Shown here in pieces: positions 45,560 to 54,062 of a stretch of DNA of 64,000 nucleotides (within the stretch, counting starts at the first letter, position 1; the number at the start of each line of letters is the position of its first letter). The notes below the pieces were generated by a model, which worked only from the letters and a program-made list of their open reading frames with translations, was not told where the DNA came from and did not search any database. The position numbers and the translations under genes were made by a program. The DNA is from Psychromonas sp. CNPT3 (GTDB lineage: Bacteria; Pseudomonadota; Gammaproteobacteria; Enterobacterales; Psychromonadaceae): NCBI RefSeq assembly GCF_000153405.2, contig NC_020802.1, positions 1,631,883-1,695,882 on the forward strand, read 5' to 3'.

Positions 45560-45772
45560 TTTAAACCACGACGGCCTTTACTACGAGACAGTTATTTTGA
45601 ATAACTCTTAAATACCTTGCCAGTACCTTCTCTTCTAGTGACCTATTTTTATTAATACGCGCAAAAAAACTATCTACGGTGTACCGCTATAACGTTCTAC
45701 ATTAATAGAGGCATGTGACATAACATATTTATTAACGGTTGAATGGTAAAGAGCTTTAGAAATTTTACACAG
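45560..45772 (-). pseudogene. Fragment of a tyrosine-integrase gene
   Basis: The core 45626-45772 is closely similar to 53492-53610 inside the intact integrase gene. Long identical runs cover TATAACGTTCTACATTAATA and ATATTTATTAACGGTTGAAT. Only the middle of the protein is represented, with frame damage. It marks an older, decayed relative of the sbcB-associated element. Confidence 0.85.
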
Positions 45773-45835
45773 ATATGAAAGCCTATAAAACCTTAAAAGA
45801 GGTACATGGAGTGAACTATAAATTCTACTTACCAT
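45771..45835 (+). pseudogene. C-terminal fragment of an MBL-hydrolase gene
   Basis: It translates as MKAYKTLKEVHGVNYKFYLP, clearly related to MKAYNILKGVLGERLEYFP near the end of the MBL protein at 37568-38413. The fragment abuts the integrase fragment directly. It is too diverged to be a recent att duplication. Confidence 0.65.
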
Positions 45836-46190
45836 TTAAGCATAAAATTCATCATGTACATATCACAAAATAATGTTAACCTATTGTTTATAAAAACTTT
45901 TAAAGCTACAGCTTATTTTATCAATGAATATTAGTAAGTATGCGTTCTAATACCCTGTTAGTCGCCAATGTGTTTTATTTTGTGGTAAAGAAAGCGGTCA
46001 GTAATGCTGCATTCGATATAGCGATATTGAATTTCAATATATTTCCGTCAGCACTGAGCATCAAAAAAGCACATTCACTTTAGTTTTAAATAACTGGATT
46101 TTCATTCTTTTCACTGAGTTTTATAATACCGTGAACCAGTATGTAGCCCGAAAAATCAACAGACAGTAGTTAGATTTCAACTCTGGAAAC
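45836..46190. other. Noncoding AT-rich stretch
   Basis: About 350 bp between the gene fragments and the attC-like structure. No ORF with a ribosome binding site, RNA gene or clear repeat is seen. It may be decayed coding sequence. Confidence 0.35.
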
Positions 46191-46289
46191 TAACAAGAAC
46201 AAACAGTTTGACGCGTTTGAGCTTAGCTTATTTTTGCAAAAGAAAAAGCGCAAAAACTATTTTATGCCCGCACTGTGTTGTGGGCGTTA
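46191..46289 (+). other. attC-like (VCR-like) folded site, candidate
   Basis: The ends are imperfect inverted repeats: TAAC-N4-ACAAACAGT at the left and ACTGTGTTGT-N4-GTTA at the right (GGGCGTTAT at the right edge). They flank a ~60-nt variable middle. This TAAC/GTTA plus offset inner-box layout, and the GGGCGTTA end, resemble Vibrio-type attC sites. No integron integrase or second attC is in the window, and the consensus boxes are imperfect. Confidence 0.4.
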
Positions 46290-46368
46290 TATTTATTTTA
46301 GGCTTTACATTTAGTCAAGTGGCTAGCCTATTCCTATCAAAAAATTTAAATTATAAACGGAACAAAAA

Positions 46369-47937
46369 ATGAAAAAAATCAACCTTCTATTTATGTTACC
46401 AATCGTAGGATTACTATTTTCTTGTGGTACTGATGACAGCGACGATCCAGAAAAAAAAATAACACATTACAAGATAACAGGTCATGTTATAGATATAGTA
46501 GGCGCTGATGTTTTTCTTGACTTGAATCAAAACGGTAAACGTGATAATTCAGAGCCATCAGATGTCAGTGGTCCAAAAGGTTATTATTCTTTTAATGTGA
46601 AAGTTGGGACGGCACCATGCTTAGGTGTTACACCTATTGTAGCAACTGTTGATGGGGCTAAAGACGGTGTTCGTTTTGTTTCAGGTGGGTCAATTGATGG
46701 CATGTTTACACTGGTACGCCCACCCAGTTATTATATAATTTATGATGAAACTGAATACGCAAGTAAGAATATTAGTGTTATTACAACGATGAGCTGGGCG
46801 CCTGTACCACTCCCTATTAATTTAGATGGAACCATGGGCGCATGTCGTAATGAAGACTCGACTGACTTCTCTCCTTATGCCGAACAACAAAAAATATTTT
46901 TCTCCTCAAAAGAAAAGTATCAAGATCTTTATAAAGATTTAGAGCCTTTGGCCGTTAATGATTTGTTACAAACTTACATTAAAATTGCAAGCAAAAAAAA
47001 TCCCCAAGAAGAATATCACAAGGTTGGTTATGTCCTATCCCCAAAGGACGGCTTTGACATCTACACGCCAAGCTCATTTGATGTTTTAAAGTTCGACTTT
47101 AAATCATCAAATAACGAAACAAAAACATACCAAGAAACAATATCAGAGTTAAACGGTACGAATGTAGGTTCTTCTATGGACTACAGTAAATCATTTAGCA
47201 GTGAAAAATCATTCTTCGATTTTCACAAATACAATCCTGAAAACGATATAAGTAAACTTAATGCTTTTCCCAGTCTTGTTAAAGTTGGAAATACGCAAAC
47301 AAAAATTCATAACTATGAATCAAATACATGTAAAATGAAAGAAGCCGTTGTGTTTTTAAGTCAAGAAGATATGTTTACACGCGCAAAAGAAATTGAAAAT
47401 GTTATTTATAATGACGGCGACTGCCCTTCTTTCTATAAGGGTGTATTTTTTGATAAAGCAACAATAACAATTGCACACTATTCAGGAACTGACTTCGAGT
47501 CTATCCTAAATTCTACAAAACGATATGCGGCTAAAAAGAAAGCCACTGGATATGACTATTCAGTGTATTTTGATTTCAAATCCGGTTTTAAACATGGATT
47601 AACAGATGGTGGTACATACAACATCAACAACCTGGCTAATCTTTCTACACATGCAAGAACTGCGCATCAAGATATATGTGCAAGTTCAAACTACAAAAGT
47701 GGATATTTAAGTGCAACTTCAAATTATGCATCACTATCTTATGGAAACGACAAACCTTTAATACAAGAAGAATCATATACCTATAAGTTCGAAATATTAA
47801 CTCCAGATACACTCCCTACAGGAATTTGCTACACAAGCTCGACCGTTATCAGTAATCTTAGCATCGATAAATACGGATATGTAGCAGAAGATAAAAACGC
47901 ACAGGTTATATACGAAGATAAAACAAACCGTTTATAA
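46369..47937 (+). CDS. Orphan surface lipoprotein
   Basis: The 522-residue protein has a lipoprotein signal with Cys19 in LLFSCG and an acidic DDSDDPE spacer. Next comes a domain of about 60 residues whose ADVFLDLNQNGKRDNSEPSD segment resembles the SdrD/Cna B-type repeats of surface proteins. I recognise no family for the remaining ~430 residues, which are Tyr/Ser/Asn-rich with few cysteines. It is monocistronic, preceded by the attC-like structure, in a region of decayed mobile DNA. It probably is a cell-surface protein acquired by transfer. Confidence 0.72.
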   Translation: MKKINLLFMLPIVGLLFSCGTDDSDDPEKKITHYKITGHVIDIVGADVFLDLNQNGKRDNSEPSDVSGPKGYYSFNVKVGTAPCLGVTPIVATVDGAKDGVRFVSGGSIDGMFTLVRPPSYYIIYDETEYASKNISVITTMSWAPVPLPINLDGTMGACRNEDSTDFSPYAEQQKIFFSSKEKYQDLYKDLEPLAVNDLLQTYIKIASKKNPQEEYHKVGYVLSPKDGFDIYTPSSFDVLKFDFKSSNNETKTYQETISELNGTNVGSSMDYSKSFSSEKSFFDFHKYNPENDISKLNAFPSLVKVGNTQTKIHNYESNTCKMKEAVVFLSQEDMFTRAKEIENVIYNDGDCPSFYKGVFFDKATITIAHYSGTDFESILNSTKRYAAKKKATGYDYSVYFDFKSGFKHGLTDGGTYNINNLANLSTHARTAHQDICASSNYKSGYLSATSNYASLSYGNDKPLIQEESYTYKFEILTPDTLPTGICYTSSTVISNLSIDKYGYVAEDKNAQVIYEDKTNRL

Positions 47938-48199
47938 CTATTATTTATAGCGAGTTTTCAGTGAGGGAAAATTTGTTGAAAATAATGTCGGGATCACCCA
48001 ACTAAATGAAAGTGCAGTAGTCAGACTCTTTTGTATGGCTACAACTCTTGGCTTAATAGCCTCTGTCATTATTTAGTACCAAGATTAATCCCGTTCGGTG
48101 CAGATTATTCTGCACTTAACAGATCTGAGGCTCAGTCAAGTCTAATAATTTTACTAGCCCCACATCTAACTCTTGCGCGGTACCAAATTCATAACAAAA
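47938..48199. other. Decayed sequence after the lipoprotein gene
   Basis: No intact gene. The rightward frame VGITQLNESAVVRLFCMATTL (about 47984-48070) looks like a small remnant of coding sequence but I cannot name it. Confidence 0.3.
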
Positions 48200-48350
48200 T
48201 ACTATTTCTGCATTAAATGCCACCTTGTCTCATAACACCTAAAAACAAGCACGAACTAATTTATGTGTAGCGCGTTTAATGGTAACAATTTGATTTGGTT
48301 TAGCTAACTTTCGTTGATAATAACTTTTAACGGTTTTGTTATAACGAACA
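48200..48350 (-). pseudogene. C-terminal remnant of an IS110-type transposase
   Basis: Minus-strand translation gives VRYNKTVKSYYQRKLAKP and then a HKLVRACF segment, followed after in-frame stops by DKVAFN. This resembles the C-terminus of IS110/IS1111-family transposases. Stops and the missing N-terminal part show it is dead. The family call is from memory of the C-terminal pattern. Confidence 0.5.
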
Positions 48351-48379
48351 GAATAATTGACGACTTAGAGCACCGCTCA

Positions 48380-48410
48380 TATTTACTTATTTACTTATTT
48401 ACTTATTTAC
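48380..48410. repeat. Tandem octamer TTATTTAC, about four copies
   Basis: Three full copies and one 7-base copy lie end to end in noncoding DNA, in a region of IS and island debris. No ORF is read through it. Confidence 0.85.
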
Positions 48411-48621
48411 TCCTAAGATCATAAATAGCCCCCTACGTTTTCATCCACGCTTTATGCTCATACCAAAAACATACCTATTTTAATGGCATATATTATTTTC
48501 ACACGTAGGGTATTGAATCATTTAATGCTATCTATCACCAAGATGTAAAATAAGCTAAAATATGTACCATATTAGAGATAAACAACAAAATAACCTTCAA
48601 CGGTTAATGGCATAGAGTCAA

Positions 48622-48703
48622 TGAGGCCTGCAATGGAAAAAACACAACAAAAACCGACATGGGTAAATACCAACAATGAGCCCACTTTATACTGGCACGA
48701 TTA
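48622..48703 (+). repeat. Left direct repeat (attL-like) of the sbcB island
   Basis: The 82 bp are identical to 54063-54144 except for T at 48677 (C in the right copy). Similarity stops exactly after GATTA on the right side and at TGAGG on the left. Confidence 0.9.
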
Positions 48704-48728
48704 TCACAAGGTATTCATTACCATTTGA
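48633..48728 (+). pseudogene. Truncated sbcB start left outside the island
   Basis: The frame starts MEKTQQKPTWVNTNNEP like SbcB, keeps LYWHDY, then diverges and stops after 31 codons. It retains the sbcB ribosome binding site and presumably the ancestral promoter upstream. The catalytic Asp is present but the paired Glu is lost, so it has no exonuclease function. Confidence 0.85.
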
Positions 48729-49107
48729 TATTAAAGAGTATTATCTAAAATCACTGTATTTGCGGACAGTGCTTGGTACAAGGTTATTCATAGATAAACG
48801 ATATTGTGAATTACTTATTTACTAAAAAACACGTATATCTATGATATGCAATATTTTCCGGTTCATAACCTTTAAATAGTACTTTTATATTTAGCATAAT
48901 TAATTGGTTTATAACTGCAGTTAATGTTTTTTTATGAAAGTTCCCTTCTTCTTTTTAATTTAATCCCCTTAAGCGTGGTTTATTGTTTTTTGAAAAATAG
49001 ACTAATATTATCTTACTTTGCCATATTTAATAGATTATAAAAAGGTAGATTAACTTTCTGATAATTTAAAATAAAATATAATAATCCGCTATTTAAAGGA
49101 AAACTAT
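48729..49107. other. Noncoding left part of the island
   Basis: About 380 bp of very AT-rich DNA between the attL-like repeat and the broken cold-shock-like gene. No supported feature was found. Confidence 0.4.
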
Positions 49108-49330
49108 ATGATCGGTTCTATTAAAACGATCGTTACAAATGAAAATGGTGATGGTGGATACTATTGATTTGTTTTAGTGTACGGTGATCCAAAAGGTTAC
49201 TATTTCACAAAAAAATATTACATAACCTTCCTGTCGAAGATGTCAAAATAGATGATAAAATAAAATTTGAAACTAATGACGTAGAAAGACTTGTGAGTGA
49301 CTTGATTTTTCTAGGGGGATTATTTTATTA
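49108..49330 (+). pseudogene. Broken cold-shock-domain-like gene
   Basis: An ATG with AAAGGA upstream opens MIGSIKTIVTNENGDGGYY, then an in-frame TGA at codon 20. The frame continues FVLVYGDPKGYYF, and after a one-base shift reads HKKILHNLPVEDVKIDDKIKF and on to a stop at 49330. The pattern (G-x-I-K start, a KGYYF-H-K aromatic strand, DKIKFE end) resembles a cold-shock domain. The stop plus frameshift indicate inactivation. Confidence 0.5.
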
Positions 49331-49489
49331 GATAGACTTTTTTAACTCATAAAATAGCTAATAATTCTTATCAGGCATGTAAATATATTTTCAAGCTATA
49401 ACAAATTTTATCTAATAAGTATTAGTAAGCATAAAATCTAATACTTATTAGGTAAATATACATTTATTCATAAACTAGGGAAGTAAAGA

Positions 49490-50041
49490 ATGATAAAACA
49501 TCTAATATCGTTAATTATTTTGGCAACTATAACTGGTTGTGTAAATACACTCGATGATCTTAATAGTGGTTTAGCCTCTATTAACACAACCTTAAATAAC
49601 ACAACCTTAAATAACACAACCTTAAATAACACAACTAATAATAATGTAAAAAAATTATCTCCTAGTGAACTTGATAGATTAGATAACCTGCTTCTAGTGT
49701 CATCCAAAAATGATGCGGTGCGATCTGCGATAAATGAAGCGAAAGTAAATATTAAAGCAGCTATTAGTCTCGATGCATGTAGTGCAAGCCGAAATAAAAT
49801 GACAAAATATGCAGCTCCGGGTTCAATGATAAAATATTATCGTCCTCCTATGAGTTCAATGAGATACCATAATTCGGATGCAAATCAGTGTCTAAATGTT
49901 GTCAGAGTTCAAGGTATGAAAATGCTGGCCAAAAATGCAATGGCTTTTGAGGTGACATATGAATCAAAGATAAGCGATGAAGTTGCAACTATGAAGTATC
50001 GCATGCTCAAGCAACCTTCAGGAGAATGGCTGTTCGAATAA
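49490..50041 (+). CDS. Small orphan lipoprotein with a tandem repeat
   Basis: The 183-residue protein has a lipoprotein signal with Cys17 in ATITGC. A Thr/Asn-rich stretch made of NTTLN repeats (residues ~32-49) follows, then a domain with four cysteines and a C-terminal beta-rich part ending PSGEWLFE. I recognise no family. The repeat is encoded by a 15-bp tandem array that keeps frame if copy number changes. It is an island passenger. Confidence 0.7.
   Translation: MIKHLISLIILATITGCVNTLDDLNSGLASINTTLNNTTLNNTTLNNTTNNNVKKLSPSELDRLDNLLLVSSKNDAVRSAINEAKVNIKAAISLDACSASRNKMTKYAAPGSMIKYYRPPMSSMRYHNSDANQCLNVVRVQGMKMLAKNAMAFEVTYESKISDEVATMKYRMLKQPSGEWLFE
49583..49635 (+). repeat. 15-bp tandem repeat inside the lipoprotein gene
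   Basis: Three exact copies of AACACAACCTTAAAT and a partial fourth encode NTTLN units. The unit length is a multiple of three, so slippage would change spacer length without a frameshift. Confidence 0.92.
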
Positions 50042-50257
50042 AACCAGCCAATAATCCCTATTTAAAGCAGATTATCAACACTGTTACATTGGTTGAAAAG
50101 ACAAATAGCACATTGCGTCAGCATTGCTTTCGACTCATGGCCTGTTAGCTATCCATACAAATGACAATGGTTTTAAATATTCACTCACATAAACAGAGTG
50201 CTATTTCTACAATGAAATAACACTCTGTTTTGTTATTTTCTAGCCACAAAATCACAA

Positions 50258-50848
50258 TCAATAACTCAGCATCATATTGCCTGTGTCTAATTTTATGTTT
50301 GTACCTTTATCGTTCTTAATTTTGTCGATACTGATTGGCTTTTCAGATTTTATTGTTAACGACACTTCAGCCTTGCTTTTCATTACATAGTTGGTTAATG
50401 GTGGCACTTTGGATATAGGGCTTAGGTTTTCAGAAAAACTATTTTTTGATGACCAACGAGAGTGCTTGTTAAGCGTATCGTTGGTTGTGATGCCTAGTTT
50501 TACGTTTTTATCTTTTAGTTTTCCAAGCTTAGTATTGAGTTTATCAACTTCATCACCCGCCTCTTCTGCAGACGTTTTCCAACCATCGGGGATAAGTGCA
50601 TCAGGTAGCATTTGTATCAATGATTTAATACCTTCCCATACCCACCCTATCGCCTCGCCAACGACTTTTAATACCACATCAAATCCAATGAATTTATCGA
50701 TTAAATAACCTATTCCAACAACGGCCGCCAATGCAGCTGCAACCATTAACATAATGGGATTCATCATAATAACGGAGTTGAGAGTAATGAACGCTATTTT
50801 TAAGATAAGCAAGATCGCAGTTACTTTAGTGCCAAAATTGTAAAGCAA
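50258..50848 (-). pseudogene. Remnant of a phage tail tape-measure gene
   Basis: The 196-residue frame has paired hydrophobic segments, then NPIMLMVAAALAAVVGIGYLI and GWVWEGIKSLIQMLPDALIPD. This matches the membrane-associated and C-terminal parts of P2-like tape-measure proteins. Intact tape-measure proteins are several times longer, no other tail genes are nearby, and no ribosome binding site supports the start. It is a prophage leftover inside the island. Confidence 0.65.
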
Positions 50849-50981
50849 ACAAACTTTTTAGAAATAGCGCCTCCCATTCGTTTATACGGCAATGGATCTC
50901 CTAAGTATCAATTGAAAGACGTTTTGAAATTTATTGAAAGTAGAAAACAACACCACTGTAATTAAACTCGAAAGGCTTACC

Positions 50982-51311
50982 ATGATCAGAAATTATAAAA
51001 AAAATGATTTGAAAAGCGGGTTCGTGGGTGTGCGAGTTGCGGTTAGCGTAGGAGGAAAGCTTAAACAAAAATGGTTCGCAAACAGTCTATTTGCGCAACC
51101 AACTGCAATGAGATTAGCAGAGGACTTAGAAAATAAATGGCTAGGGATGCAACTTCAACATCAGCGTAATAATGTAATATCCCTACATTCAAATGCAGGA
51201 TTTATAGGAATTTGCTTTTGCATATCACTATTTATAATATCCCAGCCCCCCCCTTTTTTCTTCATTCCTACTTTCAAAAAAAATGTAATTATGCGATTTA
51301 CATTCAATTAA
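50982..51311 (+). CDS. Small protein, possibly AP2-like DNA-binding, damaged C-terminus
   Basis: The ATG at 50982 has AAAGG six bases upstream; the frame also opens at an upstream TTG. Residues 11-32 (KSGFVGVRVAVSVGGKLKQKWF) resemble the strand pattern of AP2-type domains in phage and homing-endonuclease proteins. A second weaker copy may begin at NAGFIGICFCIS. The tail after that is hydrophobic, contains a C8 run (51246-51253) coding PPP, and looks frameshifted. The identity is uncertain. Confidence 0.4.
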   Translation: MIRNYKKNDLKSGFVGVRVAVSVGGKLKQKWFANSLFAQPTAMRLAEDLENKWLGMQLQHQRNNVISLHSNAGFIGICFCISLFIISQPPPFFFIPTFKKNVIMRFTFN

Positions 51312-51369
51312 TTTTCAATTACCATCCGTTTTTATCAAGAATGTATATATTTAAAGGAATAAGTATAAA

Positions 51370-52740
51370 ATGCGATATAGTCTTCTACTTTTTATAATGT
51401 TGGTATTAAATGGTTGCGGGGGAAAAGATAAAGATATGCCTATTGGCGCCATATCTACCACTGAAAACAATGTAATCTCGACTCTTTCACCTGATAGCCT
51501 TGATACAGAATTAGATAACGGTACCCTTGAAATTTTTCATCCGCATGAAAATACACCTATAGACTTAAACTCTTCTAATGTTCTATTAAATCAATCATAT
51601 GACGACCAAAACAAAATACCTTTAATTGGAACTCAATTAGTGGGCCGATTAAAAATAAACCCTAATAAAACTTATCAAACACAATGGGTTATTGGCGAGA
51701 AAGGCAGTCCCAATTACCAAGTTTATGATAAAGGGATCTGCAACATTGAGCAAGTAACAGATAATTGTATCTATAATATCAAAAAATCAGATGCAGGACA
51801 TAACATCAAATTTTGTGTAATAGTAAATAACAATAAGACTAGTTGCTCAAAAAGTATTTTATTACCTAAAATTTCATTTAATGGAATACTTAATTATAAA
51901 TCTACTATATATACAAAACTAACTGGATTCTCTGATGATATTGCAATTCAATGGCATGTGAGCGCAGATGATGAATTGATTGCATCAAATATTTATTTAC
52001 CTGCCATTTCGAAAGATTACCAAGGAACATCTTATCAATTAAGCTCAGCGGATGCCAAAGTAGAAACATATTTATATCACTATTTATTTTTTTGTATTGA
52101 AGATAATAAAAACAAATGGGTGCAACAATGTTTTAACGTAGGTGAGTTTACCCCTAATACTTTAGCTATTACAGATATTATGGGTGATAAAAACACTATA
52201 TATGATGCTGACATTTATAATGGAGCTGCTAACAATAAAGTCGTTGGAGGCATACTCTATAACTCTTATAATACAAACAGAATGATTGGGCCCCTCGCTT
52301 ATATTGATGGCCAAAGAAAACTTTTTGATGGTCTTTCTCATTATCGGCTATTTCGGCCTATGACTAATGCTGAAATTAAACTAGCTAAACTACAATTATC
52401 ATCAAAAGGATCCAATGACGAAAATAACCTATACCCTCATTTATTAATCAATGTACACGGCGATAGCTATTCTTATGGTTATGCCGAAGAAGGTTTTACA
52501 CTAATAAAAAGTGCTAATGAATTATGCGATAAAACAAACCAACGTTTTCAATTAATAGATATTAAGGACTTCGAAATATTAAACTTTTCTGATTCTGGAT
52601 GGCCTAAAGGTTACTATGTGAGTAACACTAAATCAACATCCAATGGTGTTGTGCTGTATCACATTTATAAAAAAGAAGTCAGTAAATACTCTAGCGACAT
52701 CGAAGGTACGGTTGCTTGTAGTGCAAGTTATCTATCTTAA
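51370..52740 (+). CDS. Orphan surface lipoprotein, possibly lectin-like
   Basis: The 456-residue protein has a lipoprotein signal (Cys16 in LNGC). Two beta-sandwich-like regions each contain a Cys pair (about residues 119-160 and 230-260). A C-terminal ~150 residues follow, with YRLFRPMTNAEIKLAKL, a NELCDKTNQRFQLIDIKDFE segment, GWPKGYYVS and a late Cys. This C-terminal order of features recalls the lectin-like end module of the Big2 lipoproteins. It is carried on the sbcB island as its largest passenger gene and is convergent with the integrase gene. Confidence 0.72.
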   Translation: MRYSLLLFIMLVLNGCGGKDKDMPIGAISTTENNVISTLSPDSLDTELDNGTLEIFHPHENTPIDLNSSNVLLNQSYDDQNKIPLIGTQLVGRLKINPNKTYQTQWVIGEKGSPNYQVYDKGICNIEQVTDNCIYNIKKSDAGHNIKFCVIVNNNKTSCSKSILLPKISFNGILNYKSTIYTKLTGFSDDIAIQWHVSADDELIASNIYLPAISKDYQGTSYQLSSADAKVETYLYHYLFFCIEDNKNKWVQQCFNVGEFTPNTLAITDIMGDKNTIYDADIYNGAANNKVVGGILYNSYNTNRMIGPLAYIDGQRKLFDGLSHYRLFRPMTNAEIKLAKLQLSSKGSNDENNLYPHLLINVHGDSYSYGYAEEGFTLIKSANELCDKTNQRFQLIDIKDFEILNFSDSGWPKGYYVSNTKSTSNGVVLYHIYKKEVSKYSSDIEGTVACSASYLS

Positions 52741-52752
52741 ACAATGGGTGTA

Positions 52753-53940
52753 TTATGAGGCAGATTTAAGAATCAGTAACTCTTTCTCTAGCAGTTCATA
52801 ATACAACTCATAACCCAATAACTGTTCATCCAGCCAATCATGTTTGTTATAAATTGCCATGATCCCACCGAGCTCATGGCCAAGCATCTTTTCAGTAACA
52901 TGTGGCATAACGCCATTTTCACTTAATCGAGTAACAATTGTTCGTCTAAAATCATGCGGTACAAAATATTCTAATTTCATGCGATCATTTAAGCGTTGTA
53001 CAAAACGATTTTGGGCATGACTTGTTAATGGCTTTTTAAATGATTGACCGGGTATCAAAAATTCACGACCATTGCCATACGGTAAAGTTAAAGATTTAAT
53101 TAACTCAATAACTTTAACCGACAAAGCACGCCTGATTGCTTTTCTCGTTTTAGAACGATCCGCTGGCAATATCCAAATGCTTCGTTGTAAATCAAATTCT
53201 TCAAGTCGAGCTTCTCGAATTTCACTATTACGTGCACCGGTTAAAATCAACAGTTGTGTACAAACCCGGCAGCTAAGTGCCGCACGACTTAATTCAATCT
53301 CACGCCATAATTTTGCAACTTCATACCATTCTAAAGTTCGCTCTCTTCTACGCTGATGCTTACCAACAGCTAAAGTAGGAATATCAAGTAAGTGGCTCTG
53401 CCGAATACGCCCGCGAGATTTAGCCCAACGTATAAACGTTTTAAATCGCCTTAATATATTTCCTGCATTTTCTGGTGAGGTATCTTTATTAATACGATCA
53501 AAAAAGGCTATCCATTGTGTATAGCTATAACGTTCTACATTAATAGAGGCATGTGGCATGACATATTTATTAACGGTTGAATGATAAAGTGCTTGAGAAG
53601 TTTTACTGAGTTCTTTATCTACACGAAGCGTTAAAAACTCCTGAGCAATATTACCCAGTAACTCCTGATCTGATCCATTACCTAATAAATGCCTTGGATC
53701 ATCCCCATTAAACACGGCACGCCTGAGTTTAATGACTTGCTCTCGTGCTTCTGCTAGTTTAATCTCAGGATATCGGCCTAATTTCATGCGTTGGGACTTT
53801 CCAAACCACTGGAAACGGAAATTAAAAATAACAACAGCAGTTTTAGATATGCGAACAGTTAATCCGTCACGATCAAAGATTTCTGCTTTTCCTGTATAAG
53901 GCGCTCGAATATTTCGTATTTTTGTGTCTGACAAAGCCAT
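52753..53940 (-). CDS. Tyrosine recombinase (island integrase, P4-like)
   Basis: The 395-residue protein has an N-terminal arm-binding domain of the DUF4102 type (ALSDTKIRNIRAPYTGKAEIFD...LGRYPEIKLAEARE). A core-binding SAM-like domain and a catalytic domain follow. The catalytic residues are Arg237 (TGARNSEIREA), His329-x-x-Arg332 (HDFRRT), His355 (LGHE) and Tyr364 (IYNKHDW). All are present, so it should be active. It lies 122 bp from the right direct repeat and is divergent from sbcB, the expected place for an integrase that targets the sbcB 5' end. Confidence 0.94.
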   Translation of the reverse strand: MALSDTKIRNIRAPYTGKAEIFDRDGLTVRISKTAVVIFNFRFQWFGKSQRMKLGRYPEIKLAEAREQVIKLRRAVFNGDDPRHLLGNGSDQELLGNIAQEFLTLRVDKELSKTSQALYHSTVNKYVMPHASINVERYSYTQWIAFFDRINKDTSPENAGNILRRFKTFIRWAKSRGRIRQSHLLDIPTLAVGKHQRRRERTLEWYEVAKLWREIELSRAALSCRVCTQLLILTGARNSEIREARLEEFDLQRSIWILPADRSKTRKAIRRALSVKVIELIKSLTLPYGNGREFLIPGQSFKKPLTSHAQNRFVQRLNDRMKLEYFVPHDFRRTIVTRLSENGVMPHVTEKMLGHELGGIMAIYNKHDWLDEQLLGYELYYELLEKELLILKSAS

Positions 53941-54062
53941 AAGTCACCGAGGTACAAAGCAAGTTAAAATTAGGTACAAACCGAGGTACAAAAAGAATAG
54001 TTAGCAGACAATAACAAGAAACAACACTAACCACCATAAAATGATAAGAAGTATAGAGGATT

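Noticed and set aside
38414-45835. The MBL gene end and its fragment considered as att direct repeats of one large element
   Set aside because: The two copies are only about two-thirds identical by eye and differ in frame details, unlike the near-perfect sbcB repeats; old paralogy or rearrangement fits better.
48031-48216. 61-codon plus-strand ORF
   Set aside because: It has no ribosome binding site and runs through decayed DNA; a different frame gives a better coding remnant.
48431-48510. CCCTACGT / ACGTAGGG inverted repeats about 64 bp apart, upstream of the left island repeat
   Set aside because: A real 8-bp inverted match, but no element, gene or promoter structure can be tied to it; too weak to list as a feature.
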